Translations under genes and position numbers: made by a program | Shown: positions 10,856 to 19,656 of the stretch, one piece after another | How the letters are laid out: the number at the start of each line of letters is the position of its first letter | Numbering within the stretch: the stretch's first letter is position 1 | DNA from: VAZQ01 sp963739385 | Lineage (GTDB): Bacteria > Pseudomonadota > Alphaproteobacteria > Rhizobiales > Xanthobacteraceae | Assembly (NCBI GenBank): GCA_963739385.1 | Contig: CAVUAI010000067.1 | Location: 62,001 to 126,000, forward strand | Reading direction: 5' to 3' | DNA length: 64,000 bases | Notes under the pieces: generated by a model | What the model was told of the DNA's origin: nothing | The model's input: the letters and a program-made list of their open reading frames with translations, nothing else | Database searches by the model: none

Positions 10856-11611
10856 ATGAAGAGGCTAGTGAGTACAGCCGCGGCGCTGCTCGTCGCCACG
10901 GGTTTCGCAGCAGCAAGCATTCCCGCGAGGGCTGCCGATTTGCCGCCGGCCGCGGCCGCACCGCTGCCGGTGTTCAACTGGAACGGCTTCTACGTCGGTG
11001 CCAGCTTTGTGTACGGCCAGGGGAAAACCGACGACAGCTACACGACCAGCGTCGCCCAGCCGGTCCTGGTCACGCGCCACTCCTTCCACGGCCCCATGGG
11101 CGGCGTCGAGGCCGGCTATTGCGGCATGGGAGGTCTCCTCGTGGTGTGCGGCGAGGTCGCCGGCGCCTTCGGCCGCGAGCGCGGCACCAATTTCGGGTTT
11201 GCAACGACGAACGCAGCCACCTCCATCCAGTCCACGCTGACGACGAACTGGCTGGTCACCGCCGGCCCGAAGCTCGGCTTCACTGTCGACCGCAACCAGT
11301 TGTTCATCTACGCGTCGGGCGGGGGCGCATTCGGCGAGGTGTCGATGGACTCGATCTCCACCGTCCCCGGCCGACTCGGCGCCGGCAGCACGTCGACGAC
11401 CAAGGGCGGCTGGTTCGTCGGCGCCGGCATGGAGCGGCTGCTCACCCCGAACCTGGGCGTCAAGTTCGAGTACAAGCGTGTCGATCTCGGCGGCTTCGAC
11501 AATACCCTCACCGGGGGCGCCGTCGTGAGAACCAGCGGTCTGCTCAACAACATCTTCAGCGCCGGCGTCAACTTCCACTTCAACAGCGGGCTCGTCTACG
11601 GCAGCTACTGA
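10856..11611 (+). CDS. Outer membrane beta-barrel protein (Omp25/31-like)
   Basis: A 251-residue outer-membrane protein. It begins with a Lys/Arg start and hydrophobic signal peptide cleaved near ARA-ADLP (about 28-29), then FNWNGFYVGASFVYGQG, the first strand typical of the rhizobial/brucellar Omp25/31 eight-stranded barrels. Alternating strands follow (NWLVTAGPKLGFTVDRNQLFIYASGGGAFGEV; GWFVGAGMERLLTPNLGVKFEYKRVDLG) and it ends GVNFHFNSGLVYGSY, lacking the usual terminal Phe. The second of two adjacent ATGs (10856) is chosen because AGGGGG lies 5 nt before it. It is monocistronic. Confidence 0.85.
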   Translation: MKRLVSTAAALLVATGFAAASIPARAADLPPAAAAPLPVFNWNGFYVGASFVYGQGKTDDSYTTSVAQPVLVTRHSFHGPMGGVEAGYCGMGGLLVVCGEVAGAFGRERGTNFGFATTNAATSIQSTLTTNWLVTAGPKLGFTVDRNQLFIYASGGGAFGEVSMDSISTVPGRLGAGSTSTTKGGWFVGAGMERLLTPNLGVKFEYKRVDLGGFDNTLTGGAVVRTSGLLNNIFSAGVNFHFNSGLVYGSY

Positions 11612-11723
11612 AGTCTCGCGTGCCCGCGAGGCCACGGCCGCGGGCTCGGTTGCGATCCGGGGATTGCGCCGGGCGGCGCGCTGCGGGACAAAGCGCATCA
11701 GGCTGAAGTCCGGAGTTCGCCTG

Positions 11724-12554
11724 ATGCCCGCGTTTATCTGCGAGACCTGTGGCAGCCAGTTTACGCCGTCGGAGCAACCTCCGCGGGGCTGCCCGATCTG
11801 CCAGGACGAGCGTCAGTTCGTTCCTCCCGGCGGACAGAAATGGACCACGCTCGATGCGCTCGCGCGCCGGCATTTCAATTGCTACCAACAGCATGAGCCC
11901 GGCCTGATCGGCATCGGCACGGTTCCCAAATTTTCCATCGGTCAGCGAGCGCTGCTACTGCGCGCGCCTGGCGGGAACATCCTGTGGGATTGCATCCCCT
12001 TCATCGACGCGGCCACCGTCGAGGTCGTGAAGGGTCTCGGCGGCGTTGCCGCCATCGCGATCTCCCATCCGCACTATTATTCCACAATGGTGGAGTGGAG
12101 CCATGCCTTCGACGGCGCCCCCATCCATCTTCATGCCGCCGATCGGCAATGGATCATGCGGCCGGACCCATCCGTCCATCTCTGGGATGGCGACAGCCTG
12201 CCGCTCGCAAGCGGGATCACGCTGGTGCGTTGTGGCGGTCACTTTGCCGGTGGGACGGTGCTGCACTGGGCGGCCGGCGGGGAAGGGCGCGGCGCGCTCC
12301 TGACCGGGGACATCGTGCAGCTGATCCCCGACCGCAGCTACGTGAGCTTCATGCGCAGCTATCCCAACATCATTCCGCTGTCGGCACCCGCGGTGGCGCG
12401 CATCGGCGCAATGCTCGAGCCGCTTGCGTTCGACGTGCTCTATGGTGCCTTCTTCGAGCGCGTCATCCCCAAGGGCGGCAAGGCCGCTGTGAAGCGCTCG
12501 GTCGCCCGCTACATCGCCATCATCCAGGGCGACGGAGCGGCCGAGCAGCGCTGA
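11724..12554 (+). CDS. MBL-fold metallo-hydrolase-like protein with N-terminal zinc ribbon
   Basis: The 276-residue protein opens with a rubredoxin-like zinc ribbon (CETCG and CPICQDE, about 6-36) and continues with a metallo-beta-lactamase-type fold: LLRAPGGNILWDC, AIAISHPHYYSTMVEW in place of HxHxDH, GGHFAGGTVLHW and GALLTGDIVQ. The first metal motif keeps two histidines but has lost the DH pair (HPHYYS), so the metal centre must differ from classical MBL hydrolases. The Met at 11724 follows a longer open frame from 11664 and matches the start of the ribbon. Substrate unknown. Confidence 0.75.
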   Translation: MPAFICETCGSQFTPSEQPPRGCPICQDERQFVPPGGQKWTTLDALARRHFNCYQQHEPGLIGIGTVPKFSIGQRALLLRAPGGNILWDCIPFIDAATVEVVKGLGGVAAIAISHPHYYSTMVEWSHAFDGAPIHLHAADRQWIMRPDPSVHLWDGDSLPLASGITLVRCGGHFAGGTVLHWAAGGEGRGALLTGDIVQLIPDRSYVSFMRSYPNIIPLSAPAVARIGAMLEPLAFDVLYGAFFERVIPKGGKAAVKRSVARYIAIIQGDGAAEQR

Positions 12555-12628
12555 ACCGGAAAGGGTTGCGCCGGCGCCCCCTGTCGTGGGACAGGGCGCT
12601 CAGTCAGAAACCCACCACCGCATCGCCC

Positions 12629-13369
12629 GTGTCGCCCGCGCCCACCCCCCACTCTCAGCCACGCTCGGCGTTCGCCGCGTTCCTGGCCGGCGTCCGCGCC
12701 GCGTGGCGGTCGGTGATGGCGTATGTCGTGATCGGAACCTATGTCGGAATCGCCGCCCTTGCCCATGACTTCGGGTTCAGCCTGTGGTGGCTGTCGGCTT
12801 CGACGCTGCTGATATGGGCGGGACCCGCCCAGGTGATCCTCATATCCGCGCTCGGCACTGGCGCGTCCTCGATCGAGACCGCGCTGGCGGTCGGCTTGAG
12901 CAGCGTGCGCCTGTTTCCCTTGGTGATCTCGCTGCTGCCACTGATCAGACGGCCGCAGACGCGTCATCGCGATCTTATTCTGCCTGCCCATCTTACCGCG
13001 GTCAGCATGTGGATCGAGTCGCTGCGGCTCCTTCCGGCATTGCCGCGCGAGAGCCGCATCGCTTTCTCCAACGGTCTCGGGCTGGGTTTCATGCTGGCGG
13101 CGCAGGTCGGCGGCTGCCTCGGCTACTATCTCGCCACCTCGCTGCCGCCGCTGTTGAGCGCGGCGCTGCTCTTCCTCACGCCTATGTCGTTCCTGATTTC
13201 GACGACGCGCAACTGCCGTCTGCTCTCGGATTGGCTGGCGCTCGCCTTCGGCCTCGTGCTCGGACCCGTGCTCGCCATTTGGCAGGTGGGACTTGACCTG
13301 CTGTGGACTGGAATCGTGGCCGGATCGGCGGCCTACGGGATCTATCGGCTGCGGAGGGCGCGCGAATGA
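12629..13369 (+). CDS. AzlC family branched-chain amino acid exporter subunit
   Basis: A 246-residue, multi-spanning inner-membrane protein with the AzlC pattern: FLAGVRAAWRSVMAYVVIGTYVG, STLLIWAGPAQVILI and FLTPMSFLISTTRN, about six to seven hydrophobic helices. AzlC with AzlD exports branched-chain amino acids and analogues. No ATG precedes the conserved N-terminus, so a GTG at 12629 is proposed; the next Met (12716) would remove the first conserved segment. The stop overlaps the azlD start (ATGA), so the two subunits are coupled. Confidence 0.85.
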   Translation: MSPAPTPHSQPRSAFAAFLAGVRAAWRSVMAYVVIGTYVGIAALAHDFGFSLWWLSASTLLIWAGPAQVILISALGTGASSIETALAVGLSSVRLFPLVISLLPLIRRPQTRHRDLILPAHLTAVSMWIESLRLLPALPRESRIAFSNGLGLGFMLAAQVGGCLGYYLATSLPPLLSAALLFLTPMSFLISTTRNCRLLSDWLALAFGLVLGPVLAIWQVGLDLLWTGIVAGSAAYGIYRLRRARE

Positions 13370-13704
13370 ACGGCGATCTTCATGCCTATGTGCTGCTCGT
13401 GCTGGTCGGGTTTCTCCCCAATGAGATCTGGCGCATGCTCGGGTTGGTCGCGGCCCGCGGAATCGACGAGGAGTCTGAGTTCTTCCTGTGGACGCGCTCT
13501 GTTGCCGTCGCGGTGCTTGCCGGCGTGATCGCCAAGATCATCCTGCTCCCGCCGGGGGCGCTCGCGGGCGTACCGATCAGCATCCGCCTCGTCGCCATCG
13601 CCTGCGGCTTCGTGACGTTCCTGGCGGTGCGCCGATCGGTATTCGCCGGGGTGATTGCCGGAGAGATCGCGCTCACACTCGGAGCTTTCGCTCACGGGCT
13701 TTGA
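13366..13704 (+). CDS. AzlD domain-containing protein
   Basis: A 112-residue inner-membrane protein with about four hydrophobic helices (AYVLLVLVGFLPNEIWRMLGL; SVAVAVLAGVIAKIIL; ISIRLVAIACGFVTFLAV; VFAGVIAGEIALTLGAFA). It is the small partner of the AzlC exporter and overlaps it by 4 nt. It converges with the HIT gene. Confidence 0.85.
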   Translation: MNGDLHAYVLLVLVGFLPNEIWRMLGLVAARGIDEESEFFLWTRSVAVAVLAGVIAKIILLPPGALAGVPISIRLVAIACGFVTFLAVRRSVFAGVIAGEIALTLGAFAHGL

Positions 13705-13715
13705 AGGCTTGCGCC

Positions 13716-14138
13716 TCACTGCAATGCCGCGGCCAGTTGTTTGGCCTGATCGGCGAGCACGTCCGGGGCACCCTTCACCGTGGCCGGCGGCAGCATCGCT
13801 ACGCCGTTGCGGCGCGGAATCACGTGGACGTGCAGGTGGAACACCACTTGGCCGCCGGCGCCTTCGTTGAACTGCTGAATCGTGACGCCGTCGGCGCCGA
13901 ACACCCGCATGCTGGCCTGAGCGATCTTCTGCGCGACCTTGATGACGTGGGCGAGATCGTCGGGCGAAACATCGAGCAGGTTGCGTGCGGGCGCTTTCGG
14001 CAGCACGAGCGTATGACCGGGAGCGCGCGGCATGATGTCGAGAAAGGCGAGCGCCTTGTCGTCCTCGTAGACCTTGTAGCAGGGCAACTCGCCGCGCAGG
14101 ATTTTCGCGAAGATGTTGTTGGAGTCATAGGCCGGCAT
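13716..14138 (-). CDS. HIT family protein (histidine triad nucleotide-binding)
   Basis: A 140-residue cytosolic HIT-fold protein. The catalytic triad HLHVHVIP has His at 101, 103 and 105; NIFAKILRGELPCYKVYEDD and FLDIMPRAPGHTLVLPK are the standard N-terminal strands. Family members hydrolyse AMP- or nucleoside-phosphoramidates and related nucleotides. The ATG is preceded by GGAGGT at ideal spacing. Confidence 0.93.
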   Translation of the reverse strand: MPAYDSNNIFAKILRGELPCYKVYEDDKALAFLDIMPRAPGHTLVLPKAPARNLLDVSPDDLAHVIKVAQKIAQASMRVFGADGVTIQQFNEGAGGQVVFHLHVHVIPRRNGVAMLPPATVKGAPDVLADQAKQLAAALQ

Positions 14139-14287
14139 CGGTACCTCCGTCGCACGATCCCTGGATCGCAGGCGGGCGGAACGTGGTCAAGCGCGCGATC
14201 GCGCCACCGCGCGCCTGAGGCCGCGGATCCCCGGCTGCGCGGGCCAGCGACCGGCAAGCGCCCGGCACGAGCCGACGGTACCCGTGG

Positions 14288-14842
14288 TCATGCAGGCGGC
14301 AATACTGCAACCGCCTCGACCTCGTACAGCGCGCCCTCGCGGGTGAACGCGCCGACCTGCACCATGGTACTGGCGGGCGGCGGCAGGTCCGGGTTGAAGA
14401 ATTTGGCGCGGACCTCACGAACCAGCGGCTGGTGCGCCCGCAGGTGAAGCAGAAACTGGGTAATCTTCACGATGTGCTCAAGGCCGCCGCCGACGCTCGC
14501 AAGCCCGCCGCGGATGTTCTCCCAGGCCTGCGTCGCCTGCGCCCTGAAATCGCCAGGCGCGCCGACGACATTGCCGTTGCTGTCGAGGCCCATCTGGCCG
14601 GCGATATAGACGATGCGACCGGGAACCGTGGCTTCGACGACGTGGGAGTATCCGGCCTGCTTCGAGCTCGCATCCGGCTGCACGAAGCGTAGATGCTTCG
14701 GCGTTTTTCCGGCTCCGAGCACGGTCTGGCCGAACGCCGGCGAGTTCGCTCCTGCCACTGCCAATGCCCCCGCACCGGTCAGCATCAACCGCCGCGATAT
14801 GCCCTGGATGGGAAACGAGACGCGCAGTAATTCTTGCAGCAT
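14288..14842 (-). CDS. RidA family protein with Tat-like export signal
   Basis: A 184-residue YjgF/YER057c/UK114-fold protein. An N-terminal twin-arginine-like segment (ISRRLMLTGAGALAVAG) and an AFG cleavage region show export, which is unusual for RidA. The core has VVEATVPGRIVYIAGQMG, ATQAWENIRGGLASVGG and the final YEVEAVAVL strand. The catalytic Arg of E. coli RidA (in P-A-R-S) is Ser here (PPASTMVQVGAF), so canonical imine deamination is unlikely. The start is placed at 14842 because the codons before it (ATG GAG) supply a GGAG ribosome binding site; 14854 is the alternative. Confidence 0.8.
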   Translation of the reverse strand: MLQELLRVSFPIQGISRRLMLTGAGALAVAGANSPAFGQTVLGAGKTPKHLRFVQPDASSKQAGYSHVVEATVPGRIVYIAGQMGLDSNGNVVGAPGDFRAQATQAWENIRGGLASVGGGLEHIVKITQFLLHLRAHQPLVREVRAKFFNPDLPPPASTMVQVGAFTREGALYEVEAVAVLPPA

Positions 14843-15036
14843 GATTTTCTCCATCGATCACGCGGCAGCAGCGGCCGCCGACACCAAAGCGTGCCGGCGC
14901 GCCAGATCGAATGCAATGCACTAGATCGCCGGATGTGTTCCGTCCGTCGCGCAGGCACGCCAGGTTCCGGGCGCGCGTCGACGAATAGCGAGAGCCGGCC
15001 GCTTCCAGGGCCGGCCCTCCCTCGGCTCCTCGCCTG

Positions 15037-15402
15037 TCAGTCGTAGGCGCAACAGATCGCGCGCACGAACAGCGGCGCGCCGATCGCTACGATCAGCATG
15101 TTCACCAGGGCGGCGCCGGTCGGGAACGCGCCGGTGTCTGCCCACGCCACCAGGATTGCAAGCACGAACAGGCCGATCATCAATACGACGGTGACCAGCC
15201 AGCAGCGCCTGATGCAGGCCATGTAGTGGTCGAAATTCCATTCGACCGTCGGCTCGACCACGCCGCGACAACAACAGACGCAGACCGCAAGCACGGAGCC
15301 GAGGATCACGAGATATTCCAGCGCCGCTCCGGCTCGGTTGTAAACCCACCACCACAGAAAGCCGAACACCACCGTGAAAATGAACCTGATGACATTAGCC
15401 AT
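15037..15402 (-). CDS. Small membrane protein, Cys-rich, function unknown
   Basis: A 121-residue protein with three to four hydrophobic helices (VIRFIFTVVFGFLWWWV; LEYLVILGSVLAVCVCCC; CWLVTVVLMIGLFVLAILVAW; ALVNMLIVAIGAPLFVRAICC). A striking run of four cysteines in five residues (CVCCC) sits at the end of helix 2, and CC occurs again near the C-terminus. The ATG at 15402 lies 8 nt after GAGAGGG; a GTG three codons upstream is an alternative. I do not recognise the family. Confidence 0.7.
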   Translation of the reverse strand: MANVIRFIFTVVFGFLWWWVYNRAGAALEYLVILGSVLAVCVCCCRGVVEPTVEWNFDHYMACIRRCWLVTVVLMIGLFVLAILVAWADTGAFPTGAALVNMLIVAIGAPLFVRAICCAYD

Positions 15403-15594
15403 GCTCTTCACCCTCTCTGGGCGAAAGCGGACGCCATGCCAACTCTGATTTTTTGACTAAAGGGCAGGGCGAGATTCGCCCACATGCCGCATCTGCGGAA
15501 AGTATACAGGCAATTCGCGCCGATCCCAGGACTAGTCATGCTGCAGGTGCGTAAGGATCGGCAGGAGGACTGGGGCGGCGCCTTGCAGATACGC

Positions 15595-16809
15595 TCAGCT
15601 CTTTCGGAAGGGCGCGGTCTGCGCGAGCTCCTCTCCGGCTGCTGCCACGTAGACGCGTTCGCGCCTGAGGAAATCTTCGATCGCCCGTCGTAGCTGCGGA
15701 TCGAGAATGTAATGGGCCGAATAGGTCGTCGTCGGGAGATAGCCGCGCGAAATCTTGTGCTCCCCCTGAGCCCCGGCTTCGACCCGGCCGAGCTTGTGCT
15801 CGATCGCGTATTGGATTGCCTGGTAGTAGCAGAGTTCGAAATGCAGGAACGGATGGTGCTCGATGGCGCCCCAGTGGCGGCCGAACAGCGTGGTGGAGCC
15901 GATGAAGTTGATGGCGCCCGCGATCCAGCGGCCGTTGCGCTTGGCCATGACCAGCAGGATGCGGTCCGCCATCGTCTCACCGACGAGCGAATAGAACGGT
16001 CGCGTGAGATAGGGGCGTCCCCACTTGCGTGAGCCGGTTTCCATATAGAACTCGAAGAATGCGTCCCATACGCTTTCAGTGAGGTCCGACCCGGTCAGCC
16101 AGTGCACGCTGATGTCCGAGGACAGCGCCTCGTCGCGCTCGCGCCGGATCACCTTGCGCTTGCGCGAGGCGAGTGCCGCGAGGAACGCGTCGAAGGAATC
16201 GTAGCCGGCATTCTCCCAATGGAACTGCTGGTGCGTGCGCTTGAGGAAGCCACGTGCCCCCAGGAGGTCCCATTCAGCCTCGGTGGGGAAGGTGACGTGG
16301 ACGGACGAGGTCTGCGATCGTCGGCAGATATCGACCAGCGCATCGGCAAGTGCCGTGCGCAGGGCGTGCGCCTGCGGTCCCGGCCGCACCAGCAGCCGTG
16401 GCCCGGTCGCCGGCGTGAACGGCACAGAGACCTGGAGCTTGGGATAGTAGCTGCCGCCGGCGCGCTCGTAGGCTTCGGCCCAGCCGTGGTCGAAGACGTA
16501 TTCGCCGCGCGAATGGGATTTCACATAGCAGGGGATCGCACCGACGAGCGCGCCGTTGTCCTCCGCCAGCACGTGCATGGGCTGCCACCCGGCGCGCCCG
16601 CGAACCGACTGCGAGACCTCAAGCGCCGAGAGGAAATTATGCGAAACGAACGGGTTATAGCCGATTCCAAATGTGGGTTCTCGGAGTTTCGTGGAGCCAG
16701 AAACACCGGGACCAGCCGCATCGGGGCAGGCCGGATTGGCGCAGGCCTCCCATGCCGCCGCATCCACTTCGGCAATGGAATTTACAACTCGCAGGGTCAG
16801 TTCGATCAT
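15595..16809 (-). CDS. GNAT/FemAB-like N-acyltransferase (COG3146)
   Basis: A 404-residue cytosolic protein of the peptidogalycan biosynthesis/recognition family. Landmarks are YNPFVSHNFLSALE (about 50-63), VGAIPCYVKSHSRGEYVFDHGWAEAYERAGGSYYPKLQ, RKRKVIRRERDE and FLHFELCYYQAIQYAIEHKL near the C-terminus. The fold is a double GNAT domain used for aminoacyl or acyl transfer; the substrate is not known. The open frame continues upstream to 17145 through remnants of other genes, and the Met at 16809 starts the conserved domain. In relatives a GDPD gene and a RidA gene sit just upstream; here both are damaged. Confidence 0.85.
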   Translation of the reverse strand: MIELTLRVVNSIAEVDAAAWEACANPACPDAAGPGVSGSTKLREPTFGIGYNPFVSHNFLSALEVSQSVRGRAGWQPMHVLAEDNGALVGAIPCYVKSHSRGEYVFDHGWAEAYERAGGSYYPKLQVSVPFTPATGPRLLVRPGPQAHALRTALADALVDICRRSQTSSVHVTFPTEAEWDLLGARGFLKRTHQQFHWENAGYDSFDAFLAALASRKRKVIRRERDEALSSDISVHWLTGSDLTESVWDAFFEFYMETGSRKWGRPYLTRPFYSLVGETMADRILLVMAKRNGRWIAGAINFIGSTTLFGRHWGAIEHHPFLHFELCYYQAIQYAIEHKLGRVEAGAQGEHKISRGYLPTTTYSAHYILDPQLRRAIEDFLRRERVYVAAAGEELAQTAPFRKS

Positions 16810-16962
16810 GGGGATAGTTCGGCCCCGCTCATGTAATGCAAATATATGGCCGAAAATCCCTCGAAAATGATCTGCTCGGCACGGCGTTCGGCGACTTGGC
16901 GCGCGCGCCCGGCCGCCAGTTCCTACAACTCGCCGAACGTCATTACGCTCGGCGATGGCCTC

Positions 16963-17038
16963 GACGCCGTTTTGGGCATCTGCAGGCCGCGATGGGCCAC
17001 AAGTTGCGCAATCGACCAGTCCAAGGCGAGATCGTGGC
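16963..17038 (-). pseudogene. 5' remnant of a glycerophosphodiester phosphodiesterase gene
   Basis: Immediately after the RidA stop the minus strand encodes LALDWSIAQLVAHRGL and, after loss of one base, DAQNGV. Together they give the N-terminal hallmark of GDPD enzymes (W-x-x-x-P-x-AHRGLHD-x-x-x-G). Nothing recognisable of the remaining 220 or so residues follows; the GNAT gene begins about 150 bp downstream. This is a deletion scar with an added frameshift, consistent with the RidA-GDPD-GNAT order I recall from related rhizobia. Confidence 0.6.
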
Positions 17039-17507
17039 TCAGGCGACCTCGAAAATCCCTTCGACCTCGACCGCCGCGTCGCCCGGCAAAGCGGCGACGC
17101 CAACCGTCGTACGGGCATGCCGGCCCTTGTCTCCGAGCGCCGCAACCATCAGGTCGGAGGCCCCGTTCATGACCTTGGGACCGTCGAGAAAGGCGGGGTC
17201 GGAATTGATGAAACCCGCCGAGGCGAACCACCTGCTTGACCTTGTCAAGATCGCCGAGCGCGGCCTTGACCTGCGCCAGCACGTTGATCGCGCAGGCGCG
17301 TGCCGCTTTTTGGCCGTCCTCCACTGATACGCCGCCGCCGAGCTTGCCCTTGGCAACGAGCTTGCCGTTCGCATCCAGGCAGATCTGCCCTGAGACGAAC
17401 AGCAGCGAGCCGACCCGGACGAAAGGAATGTAGTTGGCGACGGGGCTCGCCGGCGTGGGGAGGTTGATCCCGAGTTCCGCAAGCTTTTTTTCCACCGCTC
17501 CGGCCAT
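17039..17507 (-). pseudogene. RidA family gene interrupted by a single-base frameshift
   Basis: The frame from ATG 17507 encodes a normal RidA N-terminal two thirds (ELGINLPTPASPVANYIPFVR; LLFVSGQICLDANGKLVAKG; INVLAQVKAALGDLDKVKQVVRLGGF). At about 17214, in a CCC run on the plus strand, it must shift by one base to continue as INSDPAFLDGPKVMNGASDLM and end at IFEVA with stop 17039. Removing one C restores a normal 155-residue protein that keeps the Arg of the HART motif. The gene is either a recent pseudogene or a sequencing error. Confidence 0.8.
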
Positions 17508-17708
17508 GACTTACTCCTTGCTGCTGGGCTTTGCCGTTGCTGCTCTGGATGTCGCGCAGCGTCCTGTCTTCGCTGATCGGCTGCCATCGTGCAAGCCAGG
17601 GTCGGCACGGCATCGGTGGCCGCAGCAGCGTTCCCGCTCGGTTGCAGGCGGCCAGGGCTGTCCCTATGTTGCGCCGCAAGCGGGCGGCGCGCGCGGAGGC
17701 AAATCGCG

Positions 17709-18572
17709 ATGAAGACGGTGGGCAGAACGGTGCTCGGCTTGGTGGCGGCGGTTCTTGCCGTGGCGCTGCTGGCAGATGGCTTTGGCGGGCGGCGGGCGGC
17801 GGCGTTGACGCCGGCGGGCGAGCTTGCATCCCACCGCGCGGTCTACGAACTCAAGCTTGCCCACACTCGAAGCAATTCCGCGGCCGTGGCCGCACGCGGG
17901 CGCATTCTCTACGATTTCTCGGGCAATGCCTGCGACGGTTATGCGCTGCAGTTCCGTCAGGTATCCGAACTCGACAACGGGGAGGGCAAGGTTACGCTCA
18001 GCGACCTGCGCTCGACCACCTGGGAGGACGGCGCGGCCAAGAAGTTCATGTTCAAGTCACAGAACTACCTCAATGAGGCGCTGGTCGATTCCATCGATGG
18101 ACAGGCCGAACGCCAGACGGACAAGGTTGCCGTCCGCCTCACCAAGCCGGAAGGCAAGGTCTTCGATCTCGAGACGGGGGTGGTCTTTCCCACCGAGCAC
18201 ATGCGCCGCATCATCGAGGCCGCGATCGCCGGCAAGAGCATCATGGAGCTTCCGGTCTACGACGGCTCGGACAAGGGCGAGAAAGTCTATAACACGCTCA
18301 CCGTCATCGGCCGCGAGATCGCGCCCAACGAGCGCGTTCCGAGCGATGCCGCCGCGGGCAAGGAGGCGCTCGCCGGCCTCAAGCGCTGGCCGATCACTGT
18401 CAGCTATTTCGACAAAGGCGCCAAGAGCGGCGACCAGGCGCCGGTCTATGCCATCAATTTCGAGCTCTATGAGAATGGGATCTCGCGCGCGCTCATGCTC
18501 GACTACAACGATTTCGCCATCAGCGGCGAACTCACTTCGCTCGAAATCCGGGAAACCAAGCCGTGCCGGTGA
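17709..18572 (+). CDS. eipB: Cell envelope integrity protein EipB (DUF1849)
   Basis: A 287-residue periplasmic beta-spiral protein. EipB of Brucella protects the cell envelope and carries one disulfide; the matching cysteines are at C75 (GNACDGYAL) and C286 (TKPCR at the C-terminus). The N-terminus is a signal peptide (VLGLVAAVLAVALLADGF). Conserved segments include LASHRAVYELKL, GRILYDFSG, WEDGAAKKFMFKSQNYL, GVVFPTEHMRRII and LMLDYNDFAISGELTSLE. ATG 17709 gives the proper signal peptide, though the frame is open from 17589. It is divergent from the damaged RidA gene. Confidence 0.92.
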   Translation: MKTVGRTVLGLVAAVLAVALLADGFGGRRAAALTPAGELASHRAVYELKLAHTRSNSAAVAARGRILYDFSGNACDGYALQFRQVSELDNGEGKVTLSDLRSTTWEDGAAKKFMFKSQNYLNEALVDSIDGQAERQTDKVAVRLTKPEGKVFDLETGVVFPTEHMRRIIEAAIAGKSIMELPVYDGSDKGEKVYNTLTVIGREIAPNERVPSDAAAGKEALAGLKRWPITVSYFDKGAKSGDQAPVYAINFELYENGISRALMLDYNDFAISGELTSLEIRETKPCR

Positions 18573-18581
18573 GGCCAGCCG

Positions 18582-19565
18582 CTATCTGAGCTCTGCCAGT
18601 GCCTTATCGTAGTACGAGAGGTCGACATATTTTTCCGGCGGCGGAGGATTGCCGCCCCACTGTCCTTCGATCTCGGCCCGCAGCTTGAGCACGTTCCGGA
18701 ACCCCGCCATGTCGAATTTGGCATCCTTGGCGATGCTGTCGGCGGGATCGGTGGCCACTGCGTAGGATTGTGCTGCGACCTCTGGTGTCAGCTTGAGCCG
18801 ATCGGCCAGCAGCGCGATGGCTGCGGTCTTGTTGGCGGGATCGAGGGCCCAGCGGCGGCCTTCGACATAGGCCGCGATATAACGGACGAGCGTGTCGCCG
18901 TTGGCCTTGGCCCATTCACGCATGACGAAGGCGCCGTCGGCCTGGTAGGAGCCGATCGCCTTCGCCGCCGCTCCCATGTCCTTGAGACCGGCCTCCCGCG
19001 CGCGGAATGAAAAAGGAGGGTTGAGCACGCCGGCGGCGTTGGCCTTGTCCTTGGACATGGCCTCGAGGCGTGCCGGCGTGCCACCGACCGGCTTGATCAC
19101 ATAGTCGTTCTTGTTGAGACCGTTGTCCTTGAGCACCTTGTAGAGCAGCAGCGCGAAGGCGGTGTTGGGGGCGTCGACCACGACCGTCTTGCCGCGCAGG
19201 TCAGCGTAGGAGTTGATCTCGGGCTGTACGAAGATGCGATTGAAGCCATTGTCGCCGCCGGTGACGATGGCGATATCCGCCTTGGCCAGTTCAACCATGG
19301 CAACTGCGTTGTCGACCGCGGCATGCACGATCTGATGATCGCCCTTGGCCAGCCCGTTGCGCAGCACCTCGGAGTTGGGCGTGTTGAGGAGCTCGACTGC
19401 GAGACCGTGCTTGGCGAACAGGTTGTTGTGCTGGGCCGCGAAGATCGAGAAGTTGGACAGGCCCGGGAACACCATGACCTTGACCTGGGTCTGGGCGGGC
19501 GCCGCGGTGGTCATCGCCAGCAACGCCGCGCCGAGTGCTCCGAGCAATACGTTTTGTCGTGGCAT
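18582..19565 (-). CDS. NMT1/SsuA-type ABC transporter substrate-binding protein
   Basis: A 327-residue periplasmic binding protein. The signal peptide ends near PAQ-TQVKV (about 24-26); the mature part shows VFPGLSNFSIFAAQHNNLFAKHGLAVELLNTPNS, typical of the NMT1/THI5-like (sulfonate, nitrate, pyrimidine precursor) class, followed by ADLRGKTVVVDAPNTAFALLLYKVL. GGGAGGGAC precedes the ATG. No permease or ATPase genes are adjacent, so ligand and transporter are unknown. Confidence 0.88.
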   Translation of the reverse strand: MPRQNVLLGALGAALLAMTTAAPAQTQVKVMVFPGLSNFSIFAAQHNNLFAKHGLAVELLNTPNSEVLRNGLAKGDHQIVHAAVDNAVAMVELAKADIAIVTGGDNGFNRIFVQPEINSYADLRGKTVVVDAPNTAFALLLYKVLKDNGLNKNDYVIKPVGGTPARLEAMSKDKANAAGVLNPPFSFRAREAGLKDMGAAAKAIGSYQADGAFVMREWAKANGDTLVRYIAAYVEGRRWALDPANKTAAIALLADRLKLTPEVAAQSYAVATDPADSIAKDAKFDMAGFRNVLKLRAEIEGQWGGNPPPPEKYVDLSYYDKALAELR

Positions 19566-19656
19566 CTTGAGTCCCTCCCGCCGCGCCCATGAGTCTTCGC
19601 TCTGTCGGCCCAGCGAAGTGTAGCACCGTCGCCAGCGCTTTCGTCCACAACGCCGC

